Source of the DNA: Anaerolineae bacterium | Lineage (GTDB): Bacteria > Chloroflexota > Anaerolineae > Aggregatilineales > Aggregatilineaceae | Reading direction: 5' to 3' | Length of the DNA stretch: 64,000 nucleotides | NCBI GenBank assembly: GCA_016930015.1 | Contig: JAFGHR010000010.1 | Span: 17,137 to 81,136, forward strand | In this document: positions 8,018 through 17,289 of the stretch, in pieces | How the letters are laid out: each line of letters opens with the position of its first letter | Position numbering within the stretch: the stretch's first letter is position 1 | Translations under genes and position numbers: made by a program | Notes under the pieces: model-generated | What the model was told of the DNA's origin: nothing | The model's database searches: none | Seen by the model: only the letters and a program-made list of their open reading frames with translations

Positions 8018-9250
8018 ATGCATAACAAACCGTTTGCGCTTGCCGTTTTGGGAACCAGCCTTTTGCTGGCCGCGCTAGTGCTGCTTGGGGATCGATCACC
8101 CATGCCGCCGGTCGGCGCACAGGAACCCGATCTGCCGCCGCCCACAGCGGCGGGCGTGTGGGACTATATCACCACCCAGAATCCGTACACGGCCTGGGGC
8201 ACATGGCCCGCCGACCGCTGGACGGATTTTGAAGGCGTGTTTGAGAGTGCCATGCCGTATTCCACCACGGTACGCCTGTTCGTGAACGCTATCGCACTTG
8301 ACGCCGCACACGTTGACAGCACGCTGCCCGCCGGGAGTATGCTCGTCCTGGAAAGTTACGGCGGCCCGGTGGACGCGCCCGGCGATATGGCGTCGATCTC
8401 GGTTATGTTCAAGGTGCCGGGTTATGATCCCGCCAACGGGGATTGGTTCTGGCTGCAAACCAGCCCGGATGGCGCGGACGTGGCGTTTGAAGGCCGCGAA
8501 CCATTGTGTTCGGGCTGCCACAGCCAGCCCGGTCACGTCGATAGGATGCTGCGCTACGCGTTTGGTGACGAACCGGCGGTGACGTCCGGGCTGCCGCTGC
8601 CGGTGGCCGAGGCTTCGACTGTGCTGGATTACGTGCTGAACGTCGATCCGTACACGACGTGGGCCACGTGGCCCGAAAACGAAACAAACGGCTTCCTGGC
8701 GGGCGTGGGCGAGGCACATGGTGAAACGGTGCGCATCACTGTTCACGAACGGGCGCAGCGTGCCGCCGCGCGGGACTCGTTCGACGGCGAGTTTCCCAAC
8801 GGCAGCCTGATCGTCATGGAAAATTACGCCGGGATCGTGGATGAGCCGGGCGACCTGGTCGCGCTGGCGATCATGTATAAAGTCGATGGTTTTGATCCCG
8901 CTGGCGGCGATTGGCTGTGGATCACGACTGACATTGACGAGGGCGAACACACCATCGGCGCGGCAGGTGCGCTTGAGGGGTGTTTGAGATGTCACGGTCG
9001 GGGGGATAATGTCGATTTCCTGCTGCGTTATGATGCGCTGCAAGCCGCCCCGGCGCGTGCGATCGACGCCGAAGCCCTGGTGAATCAAGAGTGTGCGCTG
9101 TGCCATCCCATGACCACCGTAGACACCGCCCCCTACACGACCGTCGAGGAGTGGGGGCCGGTCATCGACCGCCAGATCGGTTATGGCGCTAACCTGGATG
9201 ACGAGGAGCGCGACGCGGTCGTCGAATACCTGGCGAACCGCTCCCAGTAA
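8018..9250 (+). CDS. Second triheme tandem P460/cytochrome c protein
   Basis: A 410-residue exported paralog of the 2704-3969 protein with the same order: signal segment, P460 domain ending in CSGCH (residue 164), P460 domain ending in CLRCH (322) and a C-terminal heme domain with CALCH (359). The GDWFW/GDWLW segments are kept. The lysine in the GSxxVKENY strand of the first protein is Leu here in domain 1 (VLESY) and Met in domain 2 (VMENY). If that lysine is the heme cross-linking residue of true P460 enzymes, this paralog would be an uncross-linked, cytochrome c'-beta-like NO binder or electron carrier. The ATG at 8018 follows AAGGGGA. Confidence 0.85.
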   Translation: MHNKPFALAVLGTSLLLAALVLLGDRSPMPPVGAQEPDLPPPTAAGVWDYITTQNPYTAWGTWPADRWTDFEGVFESAMPYSTTVRLFVNAIALDAAHVDSTLPAGSMLVLESYGGPVDAPGDMASISVMFKVPGYDPANGDWFWLQTSPDGADVAFEGREPLCSGCHSQPGHVDRMLRYAFGDEPAVTSGLPLPVAEASTVLDYVLNVDPYTTWATWPENETNGFLAGVGEAHGETVRITVHERAQRAAARDSFDGEFPNGSLIVMENYAGIVDEPGDLVALAIMYKVDGFDPAGGDWLWITTDIDEGEHTIGAAGALEGCLRCHGRGDNVDFLLRYDALQAAPARAIDAEALVNQECALCHPMTTVDTAPYTTVEEWGPVIDRQIGYGANLDDEERDAVVEYLANRSQ

Positions 9251-9322
9251 ATGTGCCATATGCACGTTAGTTAACTAAGATATGAATGTGAGAAATCGCT
9301 GTTTGTTGTGGGAGGCTGAGCC

Positions 9323-11446
9323 TTGATCGCAGAACTCGGCATTATTACAACCGGCTTGGCATTTTTGGCGGCAGGCTACGCGTTGATCGCGGCGCTGGCG
9401 GGCGTGTACCTGCGACAGAATAGACTGGTGCTCAGTGCGCGGAACGCCGCGCTGATGACGTTCCCGCTGCTGTCGGTGGCGTGCACGGTGATGGTATATG
9501 TGCTGCTCAACCACGAATACAGCATTGCTTACGTCTGGCAGACGACCGACAACGGCACCCCCGCGTTTTACCGGTATACGGCGCTGTGGGGCAGCCAGGC
9601 CGGATCACTGTTGTTCTGGTCGTGGCTGCTCAGCGCATTTGGTGCGGCGGCGTTGGTCCTCAACTGGCAGTCGGAGCGGCGGCTGATGCCCTACGTGATC
9701 GTCGTGCTGATGGCGACACTGGGTTTCTTTTTGATCCTGAACGTGTTCATCGAAAACCCGTTTGAACGTTACTGGCTCAGTCCCGGCGATTCGGCCCCGG
9801 AAAAGGCGCTGTTCCAGCCGTCCGGTGATGCCCAGTTGTTCGAACCCATCGACGGCGCGGGGCTGAACCCGCTGCTGCGTCACCTGGGCATGGTCTTTCA
9901 CCCGCCTATGTTATACCTGGGCTTCGTGGGCTTCACGATCCCGTTTGCGTTCGCGTTCGCGGCGCTGGCAACTGGGCGCCTGGGCGCGGACTGGATTCGG
10001 GCGACGCGCAACTGGGCGCTGATCGCGTGGCTGTTTTTGAGCCTGGGCTTACTGCTGGGCGGTCGCTGGGCGTATGACGTGCTCGGCTGGGGCGGTTATT
10101 GGGGCTGGGACCCGGTCGAAAACGCGGCGCTGCTGCCCTGGCTGACCGGTACGGCGTTTTTGCACAGCGCCGTCGTGCAGGAAAAACGCGGTATGCTCAA
10201 GTTCTGGAACCTGCTGTTGATCGTGCTGACGTTTGTGCTGGTCGTGCTGGGGACGTTCGCCACGCGCAGCGGTGTTGTGAGCAGCGTACACAGCTTCGCC
10301 GAGTCGGAGATCGGCCTGCCGATGTTCACCTTTATGGGTGTTTCGACGCTGGCGAGCGTGCTGCTGCTGGTGTGGCGCCAGGAGCGCGGCGATCTGCGCG
10401 GCGCGGACGAACTCGACTCGCTGTTCAGTAAAGAAAGCCTGTTTTTGCTGAATAACTGGATGTTCCTGGGGCTGACGGTGGTTGTCCTGTGGGGCACCTG
10501 GGCCGAAGCGATCACGACTATCGCGGTTGACCTGGGCCTGCGTGACACGGTGATCAACCTGGGGCCGGACTATTTCCCGCCGGTCGTGCGCCCGTTTTTG
10601 ATCGCGCTGTACATCCTGATGGGGATCGCGCCGCTGGCCGCGTGGCGGCGGTCCACGGCGGAACGTTTGGGCCGGGCTGTCGTGATCCCGCTGGCGCTGG
10701 CGTTGATCCTGGTGGCCGTGTTGGGCGCGACCGGCACCGGCAGCCTGTGGGCGCTGGTCGGTTATGGGTTGGTGGCGTTCGCCGGGCTGGCAACGATCAC
10801 CGAAATCTGGAAAGGCATGTCGGCGCGTCATCGCCGGGGCGAACACTGGGGAGCCGCGTTTAGCCACCTCGTCGCGCGTGATCGCCGCCGCTATGGGGGG
10901 TACTTCATCCACCTGGGGATCGTGGTGCTGGGGCTGGGCGTGATCGGCAGCACATCGTTTCAGCAGATCACGCAGCAAACGCTAAACGTGGGCGAGCGGC
11001 TGGAACTGGGGCCGTACACCATGCGGTACGATGGATTGTACGGCGCTCAAGCCGAGGATGGCCGCCAGATGATGATCGCCAAAGCCACCGTGTACCGGGG
11101 CGATAACGAAGTGGCGCAGATTCGCCCGCGCCGTGATACGTTTTTCACGACGAATCCCACGACCGGCCAGCTTGAGCCGTCCACCAACATGAGTATTCCC
11201 GGCGCTCACAGCACCCTGGCTAACGATTTTTACGCGATTATCACGTTTTGGGAAGGGAATCGCGTGACGTTCCGCGTCTACCTGAACCCGCTCATTAACT
11301 TTGTGTGGCTGGGCGGATTCATCCTGATCGCCGGGACGCTGGTGGCACTGTGGCCGTCGCGGCGGTCGCCGGTCGCAGCGCGGGTATCGGTTCCGACGGG
11401 GCCCCCTGGCACGCCAGGGGCACGCGGCGCGCAGGCGGGAGATTGA
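9323..11446 (+). CDS. ccmF: Cytochrome c heme lyase subunit CcmF
   Basis: A 707-residue polytopic membrane protein, slightly longer than the roughly 650 residues of proteobacterial CcmF. The tryptophan-rich WWD motif LGWGGYWGWDPVEN sits at residues about 255-268, with flanking histidines that ligate heme. With CcmH it ligates heme from CcmE to apocytochrome CxxCH motifs at the outer membrane face. The TTG start at 9323 follows GGGAGG. It ends 5 bases before ccmH, starting the tightly packed run ccmF-ccmH-ccmG. Confidence 0.95.
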   Translation: MIAELGIITTGLAFLAAGYALIAALAGVYLRQNRLVLSARNAALMTFPLLSVACTVMVYVLLNHEYSIAYVWQTTDNGTPAFYRYTALWGSQAGSLLFWSWLLSAFGAAALVLNWQSERRLMPYVIVVLMATLGFFLILNVFIENPFERYWLSPGDSAPEKALFQPSGDAQLFEPIDGAGLNPLLRHLGMVFHPPMLYLGFVGFTIPFAFAFAALATGRLGADWIRATRNWALIAWLFLSLGLLLGGRWAYDVLGWGGYWGWDPVENAALLPWLTGTAFLHSAVVQEKRGMLKFWNLLLIVLTFVLVVLGTFATRSGVVSSVHSFAESEIGLPMFTFMGVSTLASVLLLVWRQERGDLRGADELDSLFSKESLFLLNNWMFLGLTVVVLWGTWAEAITTIAVDLGLRDTVINLGPDYFPPVVRPFLIALYILMGIAPLAAWRRSTAERLGRAVVIPLALALILVAVLGATGTGSLWALVGYGLVAFAGLATITEIWKGMSARHRRGEHWGAAFSHLVARDRRRYGGYFIHLGIVVLGLGVIGSTSFQQITQQTLNVGERLELGPYTMRYDGLYGAQAEDGRQMMIAKATVYRGDNEVAQIRPRRDTFFTTNPTTGQLEPSTNMSIPGAHSTLANDFYAIITFWEGNRVTFRVYLNPLINFVWLGGFILIAGTLVALWPSRRSPVAARVSVPTGPPGTPGARGAQAGD

Positions 11447-11451
11447 AGACG

Positions 11452-12021
11452 ATGAATCGAACGGTGAAACGCTGCCAACGAATCATACTATGGGCTGCGC
11501 TGGCGAGCGTGATTGTGCTGGCGGGCGGGATCGGGCTGCGCGTGGATCGCGCGGCGGCGCAGGGCGGCCAGGAACAACTCCCGCCGGGCGTAACGTGGGA
11601 CGAAGTGAACGCCATCGCGCACAAAATGTACTGTGACGTGTGCGAAGGCGTGCCGCTGGACGAATGCGAAAGTATCGCCTGCCACCGCTGGCGCGAGGAG
11701 ATCGCGCGCCTGATCAGCGAAGGTAAAACCGAAGACGAGATCATCGACTATTTTGTGACACGCTACGGCACGGATGTCGCCGCGCTGCCGCGTGACAGTC
11801 AGGACCGGTTTCTGGCGTTTGCGATCCCGGCGGGACTGGTAGCGCTGCTGGGCGTGATCGGTGCGGTGCAGGTGTGGCGGATGCGCCAGCATGGACACCA
11901 CGCCGGGCAGGCGGTGAGCCGTACACGCGGATTCACGCACCAGCGCCCCGTACCGGATGACGTCGATCCCGACACCCTTGACCGGCTGCTGGGCGAATTG
12001 GAGGGAATGATACATGAGTGA
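11452..12021 (+). CDS. ccmH: CcmH thiol-oxidoreductase subunit
   Basis: A 189-residue protein: N-terminal signal segment (residues about 10-36), a periplasmic three-helix domain with redox pair C61-DV-C64, then a second membrane helix (about 122-143) and a cytoplasmic tail. The family normally has LRCxxC; here it is MYCDVC, with two further cysteines at 72 and 77 (DECESIAC), an unusual doubling. CcmH keeps apocytochrome cysteines reduced for heme attachment with CcmF. It starts 6 bases after ccmF and overlaps ccmG by 8 bases. Confidence 0.9.
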   Translation: MNRTVKRCQRIILWAALASVIVLAGGIGLRVDRAAAQGGQEQLPPGVTWDEVNAIAHKMYCDVCEGVPLDECESIACHRWREEIARLISEGKTEDEIIDYFVTRYGTDVAALPRDSQDRFLAFAIPAGLVALLGVIGAVQVWRMRQHGHHAGQAVSRTRGFTHQRPVPDDVDPDTLDRLLGELEGMIHE

Positions 12022-12652
12022 GCAGCCCGAACACGACCGGCCCGAAGCGGAAGCCGATCTGCCGCGCTGGCTGCACGACATGACCGCGACCGGCGAGGAT
12101 CACGCGTCGGTTCAGCGGCGTGTCTCGACGTTTGGGATCGTGGCGGTGCTGTTGATCGCGGCGCTGCTGGGCGTGATCGGCTACGCGCTGTACCAGCGTA
12201 ACCAGTCCCAGCCCACCGAAGGCCCCGCCCCTGATTTCAGCGTGACGGCGTTTGATCTGGCGCGGCTGGACCGTCCCGGCGAGCGGATCACGCTCGACAG
12301 CCTCAAGGGGCAGGCGGTGGTGATCAATTTCTGGGCGAGTTACTGTGCGCCGTGCCGCGATGAAGCGCCCATGCTCGAACGCGTCTGGCGCGATTACCGT
12401 GACCAGGGTGTAGTGATGCTGGGCATCAACACCGACGATATCGAAAGTGACGCGCTGGCGTACATGGACGAGTACGATATCACGTTTCCGAACGCGCCGG
12501 ACCAGGGCGGGCGTGTCGAGGATGATTACCGCATCACGGGTATTCCGGAGACGTTTGTGATCGATCGGGACGGCGAGATCGTGCGGCACTTCATCGCGAC
12601 ACCGCGAGAAAGCGACCTGCGCACCGTGATCGAACGGGCGCTGGATAGTTAG
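12014..12652 (+). CDS. ccmG: Membrane-anchored thioredoxin-like CcmG/TlpA
   Basis: A 212-residue protein with one N-terminal membrane helix (residues about 43-60) and an outward-facing thioredoxin fold. The active site is C111-AP-C114 in NFWASYCAPCRDEAP, and the cis-proline region is TGIPETFVID. It reduces CcmH or apocytochrome disulfides. It overlaps the end of ccmH (ATGAGTGA), which implies translational coupling. Confidence 0.92.
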   Translation: MSEQPEHDRPEAEADLPRWLHDMTATGEDHASVQRRVSTFGIVAVLLIAALLGVIGYALYQRNQSQPTEGPAPDFSVTAFDLARLDRPGERITLDSLKGQAVVINFWASYCAPCRDEAPMLERVWRDYRDQGVVMLGINTDDIESDALAYMDEYDITFPNAPDQGGRVEDDYRITGIPETFVIDRDGEIVRHFIATPRESDLRTVIERALDS

Positions 12653-12707
12653 GCTGGTGAACGTGTTTAGGGCGCATGCGTGCCAGCAGTGGAGATGAAG
12701 AGGGGCG

Positions 12708-13112
12708 ATGTCATCAGGAATGGTGTTGATGGGGCTGGTATTCACGGCGGCGGTGGCAGCGGCGGCAGTATTCCCGCTGTTGGAGCGCGACCCCGCGCGC
12801 GACCCGGCACCACCGGATCACGGTCCGCGCGGCACCCCGCGCCAGAACCAGGCGTTAGAAATGCTGCATGTCGAAAAACAGCGCGTCCTGCGCGCGCTGC
12901 GTGATCTGGATTTTGATTATGATCTCGGCAAGCTGGCCGACGATGCCTATGCCAGCCAGCGTAACGCGCTGCTGCGGTTGGGGGTCGCGATCCTGCATGA
13001 GATCGATACGATCGAAGCCGTGATCGCGGAACAGGACGATCGGATTGAGGCGGTTGTGGCCGGGTTTCGCCAACGTGAAACCACCGGCGCCCCGCCGGAT
13101 CACGTCCTTTGA
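12708..13112 (+). CDS. CcmI-like small membrane protein
   Basis: 134 residues: one N-terminal membrane helix, a proline-rich linker, then a charged helix pair of the CcmI type (EKQRVLRALRDLDFDYDLGKLADDAY). CcmI proteins hold apocytochromes for the heme ligation complex. This one lacks the long TPR domain of proteobacterial CcmI, so it corresponds only to the N-terminal module. It lies between ccmG and the lipoprotein gene, in the same direction. Confidence 0.7.
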   Translation: MSSGMVLMGLVFTAAVAAAAVFPLLERDPARDPAPPDHGPRGTPRQNQALEMLHVEKQRVLRALRDLDFDYDLGKLADDAYASQRNALLRLGVAILHEIDTIEAVIAEQDDRIEAVVAGFRQRETTGAPPDHVL

Positions 13113-13219
13113 GGGGTAACGAGATTGCCGCGTGGGTCGGAGCCTATTACAATAAATGCCTTATGTGGGATTGGGGACGTTGGGCGAGCGCCTAACACGT
13201 GATAAACCGGAATAAACGT

Positions 13220-14740
13220 ATGTCAAAACAGCATGTGTTGCGTCTTTGGATCGTTTTGCTGCCGTTAGTGGCAGCCGCATGTGGGTTGAATATGTCCGGC
13301 GAGCCGGAGATCGTGTCGGAAGCCGAGATCGTGTCGCTGCCGACCCAACCGGTCACCGCGACGGTGACACTCGAAGTTGAGGCGGCGCTGGCGGCAACGC
13401 CAACCGTGGCGGGCGTGCTGCCGGTCGAAACCACGCTGACGCCCGCTGCATCGGAAACTACCGCGCCGGATGATGCCGCCGACGATACGCTGATGGTATT
13501 GGGCAAGCTCATTCAAGGCACGGCGGATGGTCCACGCATCCCCGGCGGGCTGCTCGTGGAATTGTACGTGCTGGACACTGAAGGCACGCCGGTCGCGGTG
13601 CGCCAGACCGTGACCGAAGAAGGCGGCACATTTGTGTTTGAGGATGCGCTGCGCGGGCCGGGTTTTGTCTACTTTGTACGCGTGGACTACGGTGGAATCC
13701 CGCAGGGAACACAGATTTCGCCGATCCAGGGCACCGAAGACGAGATCACGATTGACGTGACGCTGTACGAGCGAACCGCTGACCGTGTCTCAGTGGTCGT
13801 GACGCGGGCGCAGATGCTTGTGAATTTCGCGCCGATCAATGAGTTTGGGCTGGAAATCCGGCTCGACCTGGATTTGCTCAACACGGGCGATACCATTGTG
13901 GCCAGCGACGACGTTTCCGACAGCGGTTGGCCGATCTCGGTGTCGGTCGAGCTGCCGGTTGGGGCGTTTGGCATCCAGCCTATGCAGGCCCAGGGCAGCG
14001 AACGTTACCAGGTTGACGTGGTCGATTCGGTGCCGGTCGTCCGGGATACGTGGCCGCTGCGCCCGGAGCAGGCTCACACGCTCACGATCCTCTATTATTT
14101 GCCCTATACCGATGGCGCGGTGCTGGATCAGGCATTCGGTTACCCGGTTATGGATGCCACCGTTTTGCTGCCCAATGATACGGTCGAATTCGACAGCCAG
14201 CAGTTTGACGCGGAAGGTGAATTTCGCTATCGCGTGCTGGAAGGCGGGCTGCGCGTGCGCGAACTGGAAGCCGACGAACCGATCACGCCGGAAACGGACA
14301 CCACCCTGATCAAAGCTCACGACCTGATCAGCCCGCTGAACGCCGATGAACGGATGTTGTTTACGCTGTCCGGGCGGCCCTCGCGGACGGTGAACGTGAT
14401 GCGACCCACCGTGAAGCCGTCCGGTTCCGGCGAAAGTAACGCACTGTCCTTCGTGTTATTTGGCACCGGGCTGGGCGTGCTGGGGCTGGCGGCGGCGCTG
14501 TGGTGGCGTCAGCGGATGGTCGCCGGGCCGGTCAAACGTGCGCCTAGCGCCTGGCGTCCGCCTGATCCGGCTGCTGGCGAACAGGTGTTGTTGAGCGCGA
14601 TTGCGGCGCTGGATGACGCGTTCGAAGCGGGCGAACTGGATGAAACGGTTTACCACGAGCGGCGCGACATCCTGAAAGAACGGCTGCTGCCGTACATTAC
14701 CGGCGAATCCCATGATCCCGGAGCCGCGCATGATCGATGA
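13220..14740 (+). CDS. Lipoprotein with C-terminal membrane helix, in ccm operon
   Basis: About 506 residues. The lipobox is LVAAAC near residue 21, followed by a Thr/Pro/Ala-rich linker and a carboxypeptidase-regulatory-like beta domain (GTADGPRIPGGLLVELYVLDTEG). A larger beta-rich region, one membrane helix (about 410-430) and a cytoplasmic helical tail (VLLSAIAALDDAFEAGELDE) complete it. The tail resembles the short helical modules seen next to CcmI-type proteins. It overlaps ccmA by 11 bases, so it is co-expressed with the Ccm exporter. It may be a membrane-spanning accessory of cytochrome maturation; function not established. A GTG at 13199 is the alternative start. Confidence 0.65.
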   Translation: MSKQHVLRLWIVLLPLVAAACGLNMSGEPEIVSEAEIVSLPTQPVTATVTLEVEAALAATPTVAGVLPVETTLTPAASETTAPDDAADDTLMVLGKLIQGTADGPRIPGGLLVELYVLDTEGTPVAVRQTVTEEGGTFVFEDALRGPGFVYFVRVDYGGIPQGTQISPIQGTEDEITIDVTLYERTADRVSVVVTRAQMLVNFAPINEFGLEIRLDLDLLNTGDTIVASDDVSDSGWPISVSVELPVGAFGIQPMQAQGSERYQVDVVDSVPVVRDTWPLRPEQAHTLTILYYLPYTDGAVLDQAFGYPVMDATVLLPNDTVEFDSQQFDAEGEFRYRVLEGGLRVRELEADEPITPETDTTLIKAHDLISPLNADERMLFTLSGRPSRTVNVMRPTVKPSGSGESNALSFVLFGTGLGVLGLAAALWWRQRMVAGPVKRAPSAWRPPDPAAGEQVLLSAIAALDDAFEAGELDETVYHERRDILKERLLPYITGESHDPGAAHDR

Positions 14741-15473
14741 GGTGGCGGCCCGGCCCATGATCGAAGCGCAAAAACTGGTCAAAATTTTCGGCGTAAATCC
14801 CGTGCTGCGCGGCCTTGATCTCGACGTGCAGCGCGGCGAATTTCTCGCTTTGCTGGGGCCGAACGGCTCCGGCAAGACCACGTTATTACGCATTCTGGCG
14901 GCGCTCGCACGCCCGACAAGCGGCACCGTTCGGATCGGCGGGTGGGAACTGCCCGGCGAGGCGGATTATGTGCGGGCGCAGCTTGGCGTCGTGAGCCATA
15001 TGCCGCTGCTGTATGACACGTTAACCGCCGAAGAAAACCTGTTGTTTTTCGCCCGGCTGTATGACCTGCCGCGCGGCGAACGCCGTGATCGGGTGCATAC
15101 CATGCTGCGGCGGGTGGGTCTGCACCGGCGGGCGCGGGATGTCGTGCGCACCTTCAGCCGGGGCATGGTCCAGCGGTTGGCGATTGCGCGCGCCGTGCTG
15201 CACGATCCGGCGGTGCTGCTGCTGGATGAGCCGTACACCGGCCTGGATCAAGACGCCGCCGCGCTGCTCGATGACCTGCTGGGAGAAGTCGCCGCCGCCG
15301 GGCGTACCGTGATCATGACCACGCACGATCTGCGGCGCGGGCACGCGCTGGCCGACCGGATCGCGATCCTCAGCCGGGGCACGATCGTGTATGACGTGTC
15401 GTGTCACGCGGTCGCCGCCGCCGATCTGCCGGGGCTGTATGCCGACGTAACAGGAGCCGTTACGACACGATGA
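14730..15473 (+). CDS. ccmA: ABC transporter ATPase CcmA
   Basis: A 247-residue ATPase: Walker A GPNGSGKTT, signature FSRGMVQRLAIARA, Walker B VLLLDEP with a following D-loop, and the switch histidine in TTHD. With CcmB and CcmC it uses ATP to release heme-loaded CcmE. I chose the ATG at 14730 (GGAG eight bases before, overlapping the previous stop); 14712 and 14757 are alternatives. Its end overlaps ccmB by four bases (ATGA). Confidence 0.93.
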   Translation: MIDEVAARPMIEAQKLVKIFGVNPVLRGLDLDVQRGEFLALLGPNGSGKTTLLRILAALARPTSGTVRIGGWELPGEADYVRAQLGVVSHMPLLYDTLTAEENLLFFARLYDLPRGERRDRVHTMLRRVGLHRRARDVVRTFSRGMVQRLAIARAVLHDPAVLLLDEPYTGLDQDAAALLDDLLGEVAAAGRTVIMTTHDLRRGHALADRIAILSRGTIVYDVSCHAVAAADLPGLYADVTGAVTTR

Positions 15474-16213
15474 GCGCACCGCCCGGCAATGCCCATTCGA
15501 CGCCGAACAAACCATCTGCCGGACGTGTCCGCCGCCCGGTGACCGCCTACTGGCGCGCGGTGGGTGTGATCGCCTGGAAAGACCTGCGCGCCGAGATTCG
15601 CAGCCGCGAGCTGGTCACATCCATGATCCTGTTTACGCTGATGACGGTCATGGTTTTTAGCCTGGCGCTCGAACTCGACGCCGACGCCCGCCAAAACACC
15701 GTCGCCGGGGTGCTGTGGGTGACGGTCGTTTTTGCCGGGATGCTGGGCCTCAGCCGCAGCCTGGCCGCCGAAAAAGATCGGGGCAGCCTCGACGCGCTGC
15801 TGTTAGCGCCCATCGATCGCAGCGCGTTATTTTTTGGCAAGATGATCGGCAACCTGGTGTTTGTGTTGGTCGTGGCCGGGGTACTCATGTTCGCGCTGAC
15901 CGTGATGTTTAATATTACGCTGATTCGCCCCCTGATCGTGCTGTTTGTGCTGCTGGGCAGCATCGGATTCACGACGGTGGGCACGTTGTTTTCAAGCATG
16001 AGCGTACACGCTCGCGCCCGTGAAACGCTGCTGCCGATCCTGCTGCTGCCGGTCGTGCTGCCGATTCTGATCAGCGCGGTACGGGGCAGCACCGCGATCC
16101 TGAACGATCTGCCGTCCGATGACTGGCTGCCGTGGCTGCAACTGTTGGTCGTGGCCGACGTGATCTTCCTGGCGGCGGGGTACGCGCTGTTTGATTTTGT
16201 GGTCGAGGAATAA
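15470..16213 (+). CDS. ccmB: CcmB heme exporter membrane subunit
   Basis: A 247-residue protein with six membrane helices. The cytoplasmic entry segment is AWKDLRAEIRSRE, followed by the typical LSRSLAAEKDRGSLDALLLAP loop that contacts the ATPase. It is the permease partner of CcmA. Translation is coupled through the ATGA overlap with ccmA. Confidence 0.93.
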   Translation: MSAPPGNAHSTPNKPSAGRVRRPVTAYWRAVGVIAWKDLRAEIRSRELVTSMILFTLMTVMVFSLALELDADARQNTVAGVLWVTVVFAGMLGLSRSLAAEKDRGSLDALLLAPIDRSALFFGKMIGNLVFVLVVAGVLMFALTVMFNITLIRPLIVLFVLLGSIGFTTVGTLFSSMSVHARARETLLPILLLPVVLPILISAVRGSTAILNDLPSDDWLPWLQLLVVADVIFLAAGYALFDFVVEE

Positions 16214-16305
16214 GCTCGCCGGTTGTATGTTTGAATCTGGCTGTGTTAGCATCTTTTCAGAATCGTAACCGTGAATAAGTGTTAGGGCTTGAGGAGTGTT
16301 CGGCA

Positions 16306-17022
16306 ATGACCTATTCGGTGCCGCGCGACCGTGCGCTAAAGGGCCTGACCATCGCCGCCGGGGTGTTATTTGTGCTGGCGATGCTCATGGACTTCTTTTA
16401 TGTCGGGCCGGAAAAAACGCAGGGTGAAGCGCAGCGGATATTTTATATTCACCTCGGTTCGTTTCTGGGCGCGTTTATCGCGTTTGCGGCGGCGGTGGTG
16501 GCCGGTATTCGTTATTTGAGCAGCCGTGAATCACGCTGGGATATCCTGGGGCTGGCCAGCGTCGAGATCGGGCTGGGCCTGTCGGGGATCACGATTATCA
16601 CGGGCATGGCGTGGGCCAAGCCGATCTGGAATACGTGGTGGACGTGGGACCCGCGCCTGACGAGCATCACGATCATGTGGCTGGCGTATGCGGCTTACCT
16701 GATGCTGCGGGCCGGGATCGATGATCCGGAGCGGCGGCGGCGCTTTGCGGCAGTCTACGGCATTGTAGCCTTTGCCAGCGTGCTGTTTACGATCATCATT
16801 ATCCGTGTGCGGCCCGATACCATTCACCCGGTTGTCGCCGGGCCGACTCAGGCCGATCCAAGCGGCGGGTTTGATGTCGCGGGGCGGATTCGAGACACGT
16901 TGTTTTTTAACCTGTTTACGTTCAGCGTGATCACGGTGACCCTTGTATGGCACCGTATCCGCCTGGAAAACCTGGCGGAACGAGTCACACGGCGCAAGCT
17001 GGACGTGCTGTCGGAATTATAA
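16306..17022 (+). CDS. ccmC: CcmC heme delivery protein
   Basis: A 238-residue protein with six membrane helices. The WWD motif WNTWWTWDPRLTS lies at residues about 108-120, with conserved histidines in flanking loops. It binds heme on the outer face and loads CcmE. The ATG at 16306 follows GAGGAG. A 92-base gap separates it from ccmB. Confidence 0.93.
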   Translation: MTYSVPRDRALKGLTIAAGVLFVLAMLMDFFYVGPEKTQGEAQRIFYIHLGSFLGAFIAFAAAVVAGIRYLSSRESRWDILGLASVEIGLGLSGITIITGMAWAKPIWNTWWTWDPRLTSITIMWLAYAAYLMLRAGIDDPERRRRFAAVYGIVAFASVLFTIIIIRVRPDTIHPVVAGPTQADPSGGFDVAGRIRDTLFFNLFTFSVITVTLVWHRIRLENLAERVTRRKLDVLSEL

Positions 17023-17041
17023 CGAGGAGAGGACCGCCATC

Positions 17042-17224
17042 ATGGCTGAGTATGCCGAATATATGATCCTGGGTTACGCGACGATGGCCGTGATCCTGGG
17101 CGCGATGGTGTTGGCGATGGTGCTGCGCTACCGGTCACTGACGCGCGAAGCCCGCCTGATCGAGCAAATCGCTATCGAGGAAGGGCTGGCAGGCGATCGT
17201 GAACCGCGCCCGGATAGGGCATAA
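17042..17224 (+). CDS. ccmD: CcmD-like small membrane protein
   Basis: A 60-residue protein with one membrane helix (residues about 8-28) and a basic then acidic tail, 19 bases after ccmC and behind a GAGGAGAGG site. CcmD helps release holo-CcmE from the CcmC/CcmAB complex. Sequence conservation in this family is low, so the name rests on size, topology and position. Confidence 0.75.
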   Translation: MAEYAEYMILGYATMAVILGAMVLAMVLRYRSLTREARLIEQIAIEEGLAGDREPRPDRA

Positions 17225-17240
17225 GCGTCATCCCACGGAT

Positions 17241-17280
17241 CAAAAACCGCAGCGCAGCGCCATTTTACCGGCGCTGCGCT
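17241..17280 (-). terminator. Intrinsic terminator of tmRNA
   Basis: A perfect 11-bp stem pairs AGCGCAGCGCC (17251-17261) with GGCGCTGCGCT (17270-17280). On the minus strand it is followed by GCGGTTTTTG. It sits between ccmD and the tmRNA gene and may also stop plus-strand transcripts from the ccm operon, although there it lacks a T-run. Confidence 0.8.
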
Positions 17281-17289
17281 GGTGTTTCA

